DNA of 43,269 bases from Avimicrobium caecorum (GTDB lineage Bacteria > Bacillota > Clostridia > Oscillospirales > Ruminococcaceae), in contig CAJFNJ010000011.1 in assembly GCA_904394705.1 (NCBI GenBank), positions 1 through 43,269 on the forward strand. The letters are read 5' to 3'. Shown here piece by piece: positions 1 to 7,501 of the stretch; the stretch's first letter is position 1, and each line of letters begins with the position of its first letter. The notes beneath the pieces were generated by a model. That model was not told the origin of the DNA and ran no database searches. It saw nothing but the letters and a program-made list of their open reading frames with translations. The translations under genes and the position numbers were made by a program.

Positions 1-369
1 AGCGGCAGCGGCGGTGAGGTATTCCTCCTCATTGCGTCCGATGGCGTCCCGGGGCGTGCCCGAGTTGTCCGGCGGGTTGCCGATGCGCTCCCGGAGGAAT
101 TCCCCCAGGGTGGGGAGCTGCGCCTTCTCAGGTGCGGTTTCTTCCGGCAGTTCCCCGGTGGGCTCCTCGTGGGTCGGTTCCGGGGGCATTTCTGCCAGAG
201 CGGGTTTTGCTGCCGGAGGGTCAGCCGGACGGGGCCTGGCTGGTTTGGGTGCCGGGGGCTGGTCGGCGGGTGATACGGGAGTCCGGCTTCGGCGATAGAC
301 CGCCATCAGATCCCGCTTATACTGCTCAATGGTCTGATCCAGCGGGCTGCCGGCGCTGTTTTTCTCCAT
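1..369 (-). CDS. Unrecognised protein, N-terminal 123 residues (runs off left edge)
   Basis: An open frame starts at an ATG at 369 behind an AAGGAGG ribosome site at about 377-383 and reads to the window edge without a stop. The first ~30 residues look helical (DQTIEQYKRDLMAVYRRSR). Residues ~30-80 are a Pro/Ala/Glu-rich, probably disordered linker, and then comes a more ordered stretch beginning LPTLGEFLRERIG. There is no signal peptide or membrane segment. I do not recognise the family. The linker suggests a tethered or multidomain protein whose main domain lies outside the window. The clear ribosome site and the 123 stop-free codons support a real gene. Confidence 0.7.
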   Translation of the reverse strand, partial: MEKNSAGSPLDQTIEQYKRDLMAVYRRSRTPVSPADQPPAPKPARPRPADPPAAKPALAEMPPEPTHEEPTGELPEETAPEKAQLPTLGEFLRERIGNPPDNSGTPRDAIGRNEEEYLTAAAA

Positions 370-492
370 AGTTCTGCCTCCTTGTCTGAGCGTTTTCTTT
401 CCATGATATGAAAAACTTCCCCTCAATGTGCATGGAATCCGGGCCAGACCGGGAATTTGATGCAGATCTGACCCCTAATCTGAATGGAACCA

Positions 493-507
493 GACGCAGG
501 CTGCGTC
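493..507. promoter_or_regulatory. 15-bp palindrome upstream of DUF1622-deoC (possible operator)
   Basis: GACGCAG-G-CTGCGTC is a perfect palindrome with 7-bp arms and a one-base centre. It lies 14 bases before the ribosome site of the DUF1622 gene. Its place in the leader fits an operator or a small hairpin. I could not place a convincing -35/-10 pair beside it, and nothing shows which protein would bind. Confidence 0.3.
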
Positions 508-535
508 AGAGAATGTGAAAAAGGAGGTGTATCAG

Positions 536-859
536 ATGCTGGAACAGCTGATCGAGCAGATCCTGCCGGTGATTATTTCAGTGATCGAACTGATCGGTAT
601 CTTTATTGTCACAGTCGGAACACTGCGTGCCTTTTTCTATTACCTGCTGGATCTGTTCAAAATCAAGAAGTATCCGGTCAAGCATGAGCTTGCCAATGCC
701 CTTGCCACCGGACTGGAATTCAAGATGGCAGCGGAGATTCTCAAAACAGTACTGATTACCAGTCTGAGCGAGCTGACCGTGCTGGGCTGCATTATTCTGC
801 TGCGGGCCCTGCTGTCGCTGCTGATCCATATTGAGATGAAGAATGACGAAGAAGCCTAA
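536..859 (+). CDS. DUF1622 family small membrane protein
   Basis: This 107-residue integral membrane protein has two hydrophobic segments (about residues 9-38 and 70-98) around a cytoplasmic-type central motif, HELANALATGLEFKMAAEILKT, which is characteristic of DUF1622 (L-A-x-x-L-x-x-G-L-E-F-K-x-A-A-E-I-L-x-T). The start is the ATG at 536, which has AAGGAGGT at 521-528; an upstream in-frame GTG at 515 lacks a ribosome site. It ends 12 bases before deoC, so the two are probably co-transcribed. The function of DUF1622 is unknown. A role in transport or membrane support for deoxyribose metabolism would be a guess from position only. Confidence 0.85.
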   Translation: MLEQLIEQILPVIISVIELIGIFIVTVGTLRAFFYYLLDLFKIKKYPVKHELANALATGLEFKMAAEILKTVLITSLSELTVLGCIILLRALLSLLIHIEMKNDEEA

Positions 860-871
860 GGAGGTTTTTCC

Positions 872-1525
872 ATGACCAATCAGGAACTGTTTTCCTATGT
901 AGACCACACCCTGCTCAAGCCCGAGGCCACACCCGAGCAGATTGCCGCCCTCTGTGCTGAGGCTGCGGAACATGGCACCGCATCGGTCTGTGTCAACGGC
1001 AGCTATGTGGCGCTGGCGAAGAAGCTGCTGGACGGCAAGGCCAAGGTCTGTGCTGTAATCGGCTTCCCTCTGGGAGCCATGTCCACTGCTGCCAAGGCAT
1101 TTGAGTCGGCAGAGGCCATCCGGGACGGCGCCGATGAGATCGATATGGTGATCCACATCGGACAGCTCAAGGCCGGCAACACCGACTATGTCCTGGAGGA
1201 CATCAAGGCAGTAAAGGCTGCCATCGGCGATCATATCCTCAAGGTGATCATCGAAACCTGCCTGCTCACCGAGGAGGAGAAGATCACCATGTGCCGCCTG
1301 GTGACCGAGAGCGGCGCGGAATACATCAAGACCTCCACCGGATTTTCCACCGGCGGCGCCACCTTTGATGATGTGCGCCTGTTTGCCGAGCATGTGGGCG
1401 AAGGCGTGAAGATCAAGGCAGCCGGCGGCATCCGCAGCCGGGAGGATATGGAGGAGTTCCTGCGGCTGGGCGCTTCCCGTCTGGGTACCAGCTCGGCAGT
1501 GAAGATCCTCTGCGGCAAGAACTGA
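872..1525 (+). CDS. deoC: Deoxyribose-phosphate aldolase
   Basis: DeoC reversibly cleaves 2-deoxy-D-ribose 5-phosphate to glyceraldehyde 3-phosphate and acetaldehyde, the last step in salvage of deoxynucleoside sugar carbon, in the cytoplasm. The 217-residue length fits the short bacterial form. Visible motifs are VDHTLLKP at the N-terminus, DEIDMVIHIG with Asp91, the Schiff-base lysine Lys153 in YIKTSTGF, and the second active-site lysine Lys182 in IKAAGGIRS. AAGGAGG stands just upstream. It follows the DUF1622 gene by 12 bases and is closed by a strong terminator. No nucleoside phosphorylase or deoxyribose kinase is nearby, so the substrate must come from enzymes encoded elsewhere. Confidence 0.97.
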   Translation: MTNQELFSYVDHTLLKPEATPEQIAALCAEAAEHGTASVCVNGSYVALAKKLLDGKAKVCAVIGFPLGAMSTAAKAFESAEAIRDGADEIDMVIHIGQLKAGNTDYVLEDIKAVKAAIGDHILKVIIETCLLTEEEKITMCRLVTESGAEYIKTSTGFSTGGATFDDVRLFAEHVGEGVKIKAAGGIRSREDMEEFLRLGASRLGTSSAVKILCGKN

Positions 1526-1540
1526 CCCATTTTACAAAAT

Positions 1541-1581
1541 AAAAAAGGACAGATCCCCGATCCGGGGGTCTGTCCTTTTTC
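1541..1581. terminator. Bidirectional intrinsic terminator between deoC and the CpeT-like gene
   Basis: Near-perfect stem AAAAAGGACAGATCCCC / GGGGGTCTGTCCTTTTT around a four-base loop, with A and T runs on both sides. It can therefore end deoC on the plus strand and the convergent gene on the minus strand. Confidence 0.92.
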
Positions 1582-1600
1582 TTATAGTGCGAAAAACCGG

Positions 1601-2158
1601 TCAGCAGCCGGTGCGGCGGTATTCCAGCGGCAGGTCATAGCCGAAGGTGCGGCGTCCGTCCTTTTCCATCGACTCGCTGACCTCCAGTACCTCATTGCTG
1701 AACCGCTCATAGAGACTAAACTTCAGTACCGGTGTAAACATGCTCTCGCTGCCGCCTTCGAACCACTCGCCGTTCTTGTGGTAGAGGGCAGGGGTGAAGG
1801 TGGCGGAGGGCCGGAGGGTCCGGTAGTCCAGGCGGCCCAGTCCGGCGGCGGTGAAGGTATCCTTGGTGTAGCCCTCGGGCATCTCATAGGAGGTCAGCTT
1901 GACGCAGTCCCCCTCCTCGGTGAACAGGAACAGATGCGGCATGGCATTGGTGCGTCCGCCGACGGTATAGTAGCTCTCCTCCAGTACAAATTCCCCGGCA
2001 AAGTCCTCCGGCAGATGGTCGATGTGGTCGTTGATCCGGGTGTTCACATGGCGGGCTTCGGGGTATCCGGTGATCCCCTGTGCGGCAAAGCGTTCCAGCT
2101 GTACCGAGTTATCAAACGATCCGCAGAGCATTGCGGTAAATTCCCCAAGCAGTTTCAT
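1601..2158 (-). CDS. CpeT/CpcT-like small protein (tentative)
   Basis: This soluble protein of 185 residues has no signal peptide. The start ATG at 2158 has GGGAGG about 8 bases upstream. Near the N-terminus it has GSFDNSVQ, which resembles the G-x-F-x-N-x-x-Q signature at the start of CpeT/CpcT beta-barrel proteins (phycobilin lyases of cyanobacteria and uncharacterised relatives). The rest alternates beta-type strands (FVLEESYYT, PHLFLFTEEGDCVKLTSYEMP), consistent with a calycin-like barrel, and ends in LEYRRTGC. A pigment-lyase role is not expected here. The assignment rests on one short motif and could be wrong. It is divergent from the ATPase gene and convergent with deoC. Confidence 0.75.
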   Translation of the reverse strand: MKLLGEFTAMLCGSFDNSVQLERFAAQGITGYPEARHVNTRINDHIDHLPEDFAGEFVLEESYYTVGGRTNAMPHLFLFTEEGDCVKLTSYEMPEGYTKDTFTAAGLGRLDYRTLRPSATFTPALYHKNGEWFEGGSESMFTPVLKFSLYERFSNEVLEVSESMEKDGRRTFGYDLPLEYRRTGC

Positions 2159-2337
2159 ATCAATTTCCTCCCTTTGGTTGATGGCTCTACTTTACCACCT
2201 GATTGTGTCAAACCCATGAACGAATCCCGGTGATTTTGTAAATCTGACTTAGTCAGATAAATGACAGCCCAGACATAGCGGGCGGACCGGGAGAATATAG
2301 ATGGGTAAAAAGACAGGCTTTGGAAAGGAGCGAGAGT

Positions 2338-5082
2338 ATGTCGGAAGGACAGAAGGACGCAGGACGGGTCACCGGGCTGACCGATGGGGAGGCAGCGGCG
2401 ATCCGGAAAACGGCGGGACGCAATACGGTGCACCGGGGGAAGAAACAGAACCCTCTGAAGCTCTTTGCGGGACAGCTGGGGGATCTGATGACCATGATCC
2501 TGCTGGTGTGCGCGGGGCTATCCGTACTCATGGGGGAGGGCACCGAAGCGCTGGCGATGATTGTCATTGTGCTGGTGAACGCGTTGATCGGCTTCCTGCA
2601 GGAGTACCGCACCGAACGCACCCTGGAGGCGCTCACCCGTCTGGCAGCGCCCACAGCCCGGGTGATCCGGCAGGGGGTGCGCAGGGAGATCCCGGCGGAA
2701 GAGCTGGTGCCGGGGGATCTGGTGCTGATTGCCGCCGGGGATAAGATTCCGGCGGACTGCCGGATCGTCGGCGACGGAACCGTAAGCTGTGACGAGTCGC
2801 TGCTCACCGGGGAGTCAGTGCCGGTGGAAAAGAGCTGCCTGGGGGACAGTTCCCTCAGAATGGGGACGCTGGCGGTGAAGGGGAACTGTCAGGCCGAGGT
2901 GACTGCCATCGGCATGCAGACCGAGATGGGTAAGATTGCCGGCATGCTGGAGGAGATCGCTCCGGAGATGACTCCGCTGGCCCAGCGTCTGGAGCAGCTG
3001 GGGAAGGTGATTGCCGCCGGGTGTCTGGGCATCTGTGCCGTGGTGGCAGCCATCGGAATTTTCCGGGGCGAGAACCCCTTTGATATGATCCTGATGGGAA
3101 TCTCTCTGGCAGTGGCGGCAGTGCCGGAGGGGCTTCCAGCCATTGTGACCGTGGCGCTGGCTCTGGCGGTGCGGCGGATTCTGCGGCGGGGCACCCTGGT
3201 GAAGAGCCTGCATGCCGTGGAAACACTGGGCTGTGCCCAGGTGATCTGCACTGATAAGACCGGCACCCTCACCCAGAACCGGATGACAGTGCGGGAACTG
3301 TGGACTGCCGGGGGTGAGCTGGAGGTCACCGGCGAGGGGGATAGCCGGGATGGGACCTTTATCCGGGGCAGACGGCAGGCTATGGAGCTGCGGGCGGACG
3401 AAGCCCTGCTGCTCACCGCCTTTGCGGCTGCCAATGCGGCGGAGATCCGGCCCGGCAAGAAAAACCGCTGGAAAACCGATGGTGAACCCACCGAAACGGC
3501 GCTGCTCATTGCCGCCGCCAAGGCGGGACTGTACCGGAAGCCGGAGGAGGAACTGTCGGTGCGGGCGTTTGACTCCCGCCGCAAGCTCATGTCGGTGACC
3601 GCGCGGAAGCCCGAGGGCAGCTTTGTCTTTGCCAAGGGGGCGCCGGAATTCCTGCTGCCCCGTTGTACCCGCTGCCGTTCGGAAGGACGGGATCTGCCGC
3701 TGGATGACGCGTTCCGGCGCCGGGTACAGGCCCAGGCAGACCGCTTTGCGGCAGAGGGACGCCGTGTGATTGCAGCCGCCTATAAGCCATCGGATTCCGC
3801 TGACCCGGAGGAGGGGCTCATCTTCCTGGGGCTGGCGGCGCTCACCGACCCGCCGAGACCGGATGCGGCCCGGGCGGTACGGGAGTGCCTGTCGGCGCAT
3901 ATCCGTCCGGTGATGATCACCGGCGACCACAGCCTCACCGCCCGTGCGATCGCAAAGGAAGTGGGAATCCTGCGCCCCGGGTGCGAGCAGGTGCTCACCG
4001 GGCGGGAGCTGGATCAGCTCACCGAGGAACAGCTGGCCCGGGAACTGTCCCGCACCGCTGTCTTTGCACGGGTGACCCCGGCGCATAAACTGCGGATTGT
4101 CCGGGCGTTCAAGGCACAGGGACTGGTGACCGCCATGACCGGTGACGGTGTCAATGACGCACCGGCGCTCAAGGAGGCGGACATCGGCGCCGCCATGGGG
4201 GAGAGCGGCAGTGATGTGGCCCGGGAAGCCGCTGATCTGGTGCTGCTGGACGATGACTTCTCCACCCTGGTGGAGGCGGTGCGGGAGGGCCGGACCATCT
4301 ATGCCAATATCCGGCGCAGCATCCGTTACCTGCTCTCCTGCAATACCGGCGAGGTGACTGCCATGCTCTTTGGCATGCTGCTGGGCATGCCGGTGGTGCT
4401 CACTCCGGTGCAGCTCCTGCTGGTAAACCTTGCCACCGATGGCCTGCCGGCAGTGGCGCTGGGGTTTGAGCCGCCGGAGGAGGGGGTCATGCAGCAGAAG
4501 CCCCGGGGCCGGGAGGATTCGGTCTTTTCCGGCGGCCTGCTGGGGACCATCCTGCTGCGGGGCCTGCTCATCGGGTTCTGTACCCTGGGAGCCTACACAG
4601 CCACAGCGGCCCGGGGCGGGAGCCTGGAGGCCTGCCGCACCGCCGCACTGCTGACCCTGATCTTCACCCAGCTGATCCACTGCTTTGAGTGCAAATCCGA
4701 GCGCCGGAGCCTCTTCACTGTGCCGCTCTGGAACAATCCCCGGCTGGTTCTGGCGGTGATCGTGTCGGCGCTGATGGCGGTGTTCTCGGTCACTAACCCC
4801 TGGGCCATGACAGTCATGGGAACGGTGCGCCCCGACCGGGAGATGTGCCTTGCCGTGACAGCGGCCTGCATGATCGGGCCGGTGCTGTGGGCGCTGACCG
4901 GGGTGCTGTTCCGCCCGAAATCCGATGATACCGCCGATTTTTACCGCCGGGCCGACCATCTGCGGAAGTCTGTAAAGAAAAAAGGCTTTACAGATGAAAC
5001 CGCCCCGGAACAGCCCGGTGAAAACGCAACGAAAGCCGGAACCTCCGATCCGCCCGAGCGGTTCAGCCTGAAACGACCGTAG
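2338..5082 (+). CDS. Calcium-type cation-transporting P-type ATPase (P2A)
   Basis: This 914-residue membrane pump uses ATP to export cations, most likely Ca2+. Landmarks in order are the actuator motif TGES at 157-160, the membrane motif PEGLP at about 263, the phosphorylated Asp306 in DKTGTLTQNRMT, the hinge GDGVNDAP at about 602-609, and the P2A-type segment NLATDGLPAVALGFEP in a late membrane helix. PEGLP together with NLATDGLPA points to P2A (SERCA/PMR1-like) rather than heavy-metal P1B pumps, and no N-terminal metal-binding domain is present. The ATG at 2338 follows GAAAGGAG, while upstream in-frame TTG codons lack a ribosome site. The last ~45 residues are charged and Pro-rich. It stands alone. 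Confidence 0.95.
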   Translation: MSEGQKDAGRVTGLTDGEAAAIRKTAGRNTVHRGKKQNPLKLFAGQLGDLMTMILLVCAGLSVLMGEGTEALAMIVIVLVNALIGFLQEYRTERTLEALTRLAAPTARVIRQGVRREIPAEELVPGDLVLIAAGDKIPADCRIVGDGTVSCDESLLTGESVPVEKSCLGDSSLRMGTLAVKGNCQAEVTAIGMQTEMGKIAGMLEEIAPEMTPLAQRLEQLGKVIAAGCLGICAVVAAIGIFRGENPFDMILMGISLAVAAVPEGLPAIVTVALALAVRRILRRGTLVKSLHAVETLGCAQVICTDKTGTLTQNRMTVRELWTAGGELEVTGEGDSRDGTFIRGRRQAMELRADEALLLTAFAAANAAEIRPGKKNRWKTDGEPTETALLIAAAKAGLYRKPEEELSVRAFDSRRKLMSVTARKPEGSFVFAKGAPEFLLPRCTRCRSEGRDLPLDDAFRRRVQAQADRFAAEGRRVIAAAYKPSDSADPEEGLIFLGLAALTDPPRPDAARAVRECLSAHIRPVMITGDHSLTARAIAKEVGILRPGCEQVLTGRELDQLTEEQLARELSRTAVFARVTPAHKLRIVRAFKAQGLVTAMTGDGVNDAPALKEADIGAAMGESGSDVAREAADLVLLDDDFSTLVEAVREGRTIYANIRRSIRYLLSCNTGEVTAMLFGMLLGMPVVLTPVQLLLVNLATDGLPAVALGFEPPEEGVMQQKPRGREDSVFSGGLLGTILLRGLLIGFCTLGAYTATAARGGSLEACRTAALLTLIFTQLIHCFECKSERRSLFTVPLWNNPRLVLAVIVSALMAVFSVTNPWAMTVMGTVRPDREMCLAVTAACMIGPVLWALTGVLFRPKSDDTADFYRRADHLRKSVKKKGFTDETAPEQPGENATKAGTSDPPERFSLKRP

Positions 5083-5301
5083 GCCGGAGGTAATTTCAGT
5101 ACGGGGCGGGCAGACCGGAGGCCATCCGCAGAATGCGTGCGTCCAGCAGCTGTCCTGTCTGCATCGAGCGTCATACCCGTCGCAGCTGGCAGGGTCTGGC
5201 GTGTGCTCTGTCACCATCCGCCCGGAGCCTGCCCGGTCCGGCATCCGGGTCAGGCGGGTTCCGGAGGAATACCCGCCGGATCGGATGCTCCCGCACGCAG
5301 C
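5083..5301. other. Intergenic stretch without a supported gene
   Basis: These ~220 GC-rich bases lie between the end of the P-type ATPase gene and the zinc-ribbon terminator. I found no open frame with a ribosome site on either strand, no clear promoter and no terminator for the ATPase gene. Short open frames here have no recognisable product. Confidence 0.5.
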
Positions 5302-5330
5302 AAAAAAGCCGTCCCCGAGAGGACAGCTTT
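5302..5330 (-). terminator. Terminator of the zinc-ribbon gene
   Basis: On the minus strand the stem AAAGCTGTCC / GGACGGCTTT (one G-T pair) is followed by a T run, 20 bases beyond the stop codon of the zinc-ribbon gene. Confidence 0.75.
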
Positions 5331-5350
5331 GATGGTTTACAGAGGGGAGA

Positions 5351-5722
5351 TCAGAGCGGGTGACCGCAGCGGCGGCAGAAGCGGTCGCCGGGGCCGGTTT
5401 CACTTCCGCAGGACGGACAGAACCGGGTCTGGGCGATGGGACGGTTCCCAGTGGGGATCAGATGATCCGGCGGCAGGGCGAAGTCAGGCTGGCGTTCCAG
5501 CCGACGACCGTCCTCCCGGGAGATTTCATAGGTCTTTCCGCAGTTCGGGCAGATTAGAAAATAGTGGATATCATACCGGAACACCGGCACAAAAAACAGA
5601 TGGATATATCCATTGGTGCGGATCAGCTGCATTCCCAGACGGCTTCCGCAGCCCGGACAGACCTGATTTGTCCGCCGCCCGAGGTCTTTGCTCCCGTTTC
5701 CGGCCCCGCCGATAAAAAACAT
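5351..5722 (-). CDS. Zinc-ribbon protein with two or more C-x-x-C pairs
   Basis: This 123-residue protein begins MFFIGGAGNGSKDLG, then has a zinc-ribbon half-site CPGCGS. A hydrophobic strand (YIHLFFVPVFRYDIHYFLI) follows, then CPNCGK, a linker, and a C-terminal ribbon CPSCGS...CRRCGHPL. The first ribbon with the FFIGG start and HLFF-PV strand resembles a widespread short zinc-ribbon family in Firmicutes and Bacteroidetes. The second ribbon is of the common double-C-x-x-C type. ACGGAGG precedes the ATG. Function is unknown; zinc binding is the only safe prediction. Confidence 0.85.
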   Translation of the reverse strand: MFFIGGAGNGSKDLGRRTNQVCPGCGSRLGMQLIRTNGYIHLFFVPVFRYDIHYFLICPNCGKTYEISREDGRRLERQPDFALPPDHLIPTGNRPIAQTRFCPSCGSETGPGDRFCRRCGHPL

Positions 5723-5979
5723 ACTGTCAGCCTCCGTTCATGATTTTTTTACTTTTATTATGCCGTAAAAGATTGTATAATAGGGGTTAGTCCGGTAGAA
5801 TCTGACGAATGCGGTCAAAATTCCGTATGTCCTGCCGGAGGTTCTTGTTTTAAGTATTGGAAATTTCCCCGGATTTGTCAAGGGGAATTTGGTCAGTTCC
5901 GGCAGTAATCGGGCAGGAATCCGACACCTTGTTTTTGTATGAATGTGCGCGGCAGGTCCGCCGCGAAGGAGTTTTACCC

Positions 5980-7476
5980 ATGATGAAACGATTTCTCAGT
6001 GCGCTTCTCTGCGCCTGTGTCCTGATTTCCATGACCGGCTGTGCCCAGGATCAGGAGGCACCGGAGGATCTGCTCTATTCCTCTGCGCCGATCCAGTTCA
6101 ACAGCGATTCCAGCAGCGAGGAGGAGTCCTCGTCGGAGCCGGAGGAGAGCCAGGCGGAGAACAGTTCCTCCGCGGCGCAGAATTCCTCCTCCCAGGCACC
6201 GTCCAGCTCGTCCTCTGCGGCTTCGTCCCAGCAGTCCTCGTCTGCGGCGCCCTCCTCATCGAGCCAGACGTCCTCCAGTCAGGCGTCATCCAGCCAGGCG
6301 TCGTCCCAGAGTTCTTCTTCCAGCCAGCAGACCTCTTCCAAGCCCTCCGCCAATAACAGCGTGACGGCTCCTTCGGGAGAGATGCGGGCAGTCTGGTTCT
6401 CCTATCTGGACCTCTCGTCGATGATTAAGCAGAAGTCCCGGTCGGAGTTTGAATCCGCCATCTCCAAGGCGTTTTCCAACATGGCAAATGACGGCTACAA
6501 CACTGTTTTTGTTCAGGTGCGTCCCTTTGGCGACGCCCTCTATGACTCGGATCTGTTCCCCTGGTCCTATACCCTGACCGGAACCGAAGGGGTCAGCCCG
6601 GGATATGACCCGCTCCAGATCATGATCGATCAGGCCCATGCCAAGGGGCTTTCGGTGGAGGCCTGGGTCAATCCCTACCGCATCCGCAATTCCAGCAACG
6701 GCGGACAGGCGCTGAACAGCGACAATCCCGCTTCGGACTGGCTGGACAGCGGCAGTGATGTGGTGATCGAATACGGCGGAGGCATCTACTACAATCCCGG
6801 CAGTGAGGAAGCCCGGGAACACATTGTAGCCGGTGTGGAGGAAATCGTCCGCAATTATGATGTGGACGGCATCCATTTTGACGACTACTTCTATCCCACC
6901 ACCGACTCTGCCTTTGACGCGGATACATACAGCGACTACAAGGCTTCCGGCGGCAAGCTCTCCCTGGGCGACTGGCGCCGGGACAATGTGGATCAGCTGG
7001 TGCGGGAGGTCTATTCCACTATCAAATCCATTGACAGCTCGGTGCGGTTCGGAATCAGTCCCCAGGGCAACACCAGCATCAATTACAGCGAACAGTACAT
7101 TGATGTGGAGGAATGGCTCTCCAATCCCGGCTATGTGGACTATATCTGTCCTCAGGTCTACTATGGATTTGAAAACGATACCTGTCCCTTTGCGGCAACG
7201 GTGGCGGAGTGGAACAGTCTGATCCGCCGCAATGATATTGATCTCTATATCGGCATTTCTGCCAGCAAGATCGGTCTGGTGGACCAGTGGGCTGGTTCCG
7301 GCAAGAACGAGTGGGTGGAAAATGACGATATGCTGGTCCGCATGGTATCGGAGGCCCGCAAGAGCAGCCATTACAGCGGATTCTGTATGTACAGTTACCG
7401 GTCATTGTATGCGCCGGCTGCGGCGGCAGCAGATCAGGTGGAGCAGGAAAAGGAAGCTCTGTCCGAACTGATGTGA
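5980..7476 (+). CDS. Lipoprotein with Ser-rich linker and GHL10 (DUF187-type) glycosyl hydrolase-like domain
   Basis: This 498-residue exported lipoprotein has the signal peptide MMKRFLSALLCACVLISMTGC with lipobox Cys21. A Ser-rich spacer follows (about residues 44-127, mostly S, with A, Q and E), then a GHL10 TIM-barrel domain from ~134 starting GEMRAVWFSYLDLSSM. Family landmarks are NTVFVQVRPFGDALYDSDLFPWS, AWVNPYRI and GIHFDDYFYP with Asp301/Asp302. YngK-like proteins of this family are thought to act on cell-surface or peptidoglycan glycans; the substrate here is unknown. The ATG at 5980 (AAGGAG upstream) is chosen over an upstream in-frame TTG because it places the signal peptide at the N-terminus. 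The next gene starts 25 bases later, suggesting one operon. Confidence 0.93.
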   Translation: MMKRFLSALLCACVLISMTGCAQDQEAPEDLLYSSAPIQFNSDSSSEEESSSEPEESQAENSSSAAQNSSSQAPSSSSSAASSQQSSSAAPSSSSQTSSSQASSSQASSQSSSSSQQTSSKPSANNSVTAPSGEMRAVWFSYLDLSSMIKQKSRSEFESAISKAFSNMANDGYNTVFVQVRPFGDALYDSDLFPWSYTLTGTEGVSPGYDPLQIMIDQAHAKGLSVEAWVNPYRIRNSSNGGQALNSDNPASDWLDSGSDVVIEYGGGIYYNPGSEEAREHIVAGVEEIVRNYDVDGIHFDDYFYPTTDSAFDADTYSDYKASGGKLSLGDWRRDNVDQLVREVYSTIKSIDSSVRFGISPQGNTSINYSEQYIDVEEWLSNPGYVDYICPQVYYGFENDTCPFAATVAEWNSLIRRNDIDLYIGISASKIGLVDQWAGSGKNEWVENDDMLVRMVSEARKSSHYSGFCMYSYRSLYAPAAAAADQVEQEKEALSELM

Positions 7477-7501
7477 CAGGCGTTTCGGAGGACGATCAAA
7501 A

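Noticed and set aside
2815..5403. Antisense open frame of ~860 codons opposite the P-type ATPase
   Set aside because: No ribosome site, no domain, His/Gln/Gly-rich product typical of reverse-frame translation.
5774..5802. Promoter upstream of the GHL10 lipoprotein
   Set aside because: TATAAT at 5776-5781 has no good -35, and TTGTAT-N17-TAGAAT overlaps it as a rival reading; neither could be preferred.
5861..5890. Imperfect inverted repeat AAATTTCCCC...GGGGAATTT upstream of the GHL10 lipoprotein
   Set aside because: Arms differ by a bulge and there is no promoter at a meaningful distance; chance cannot be excluded.
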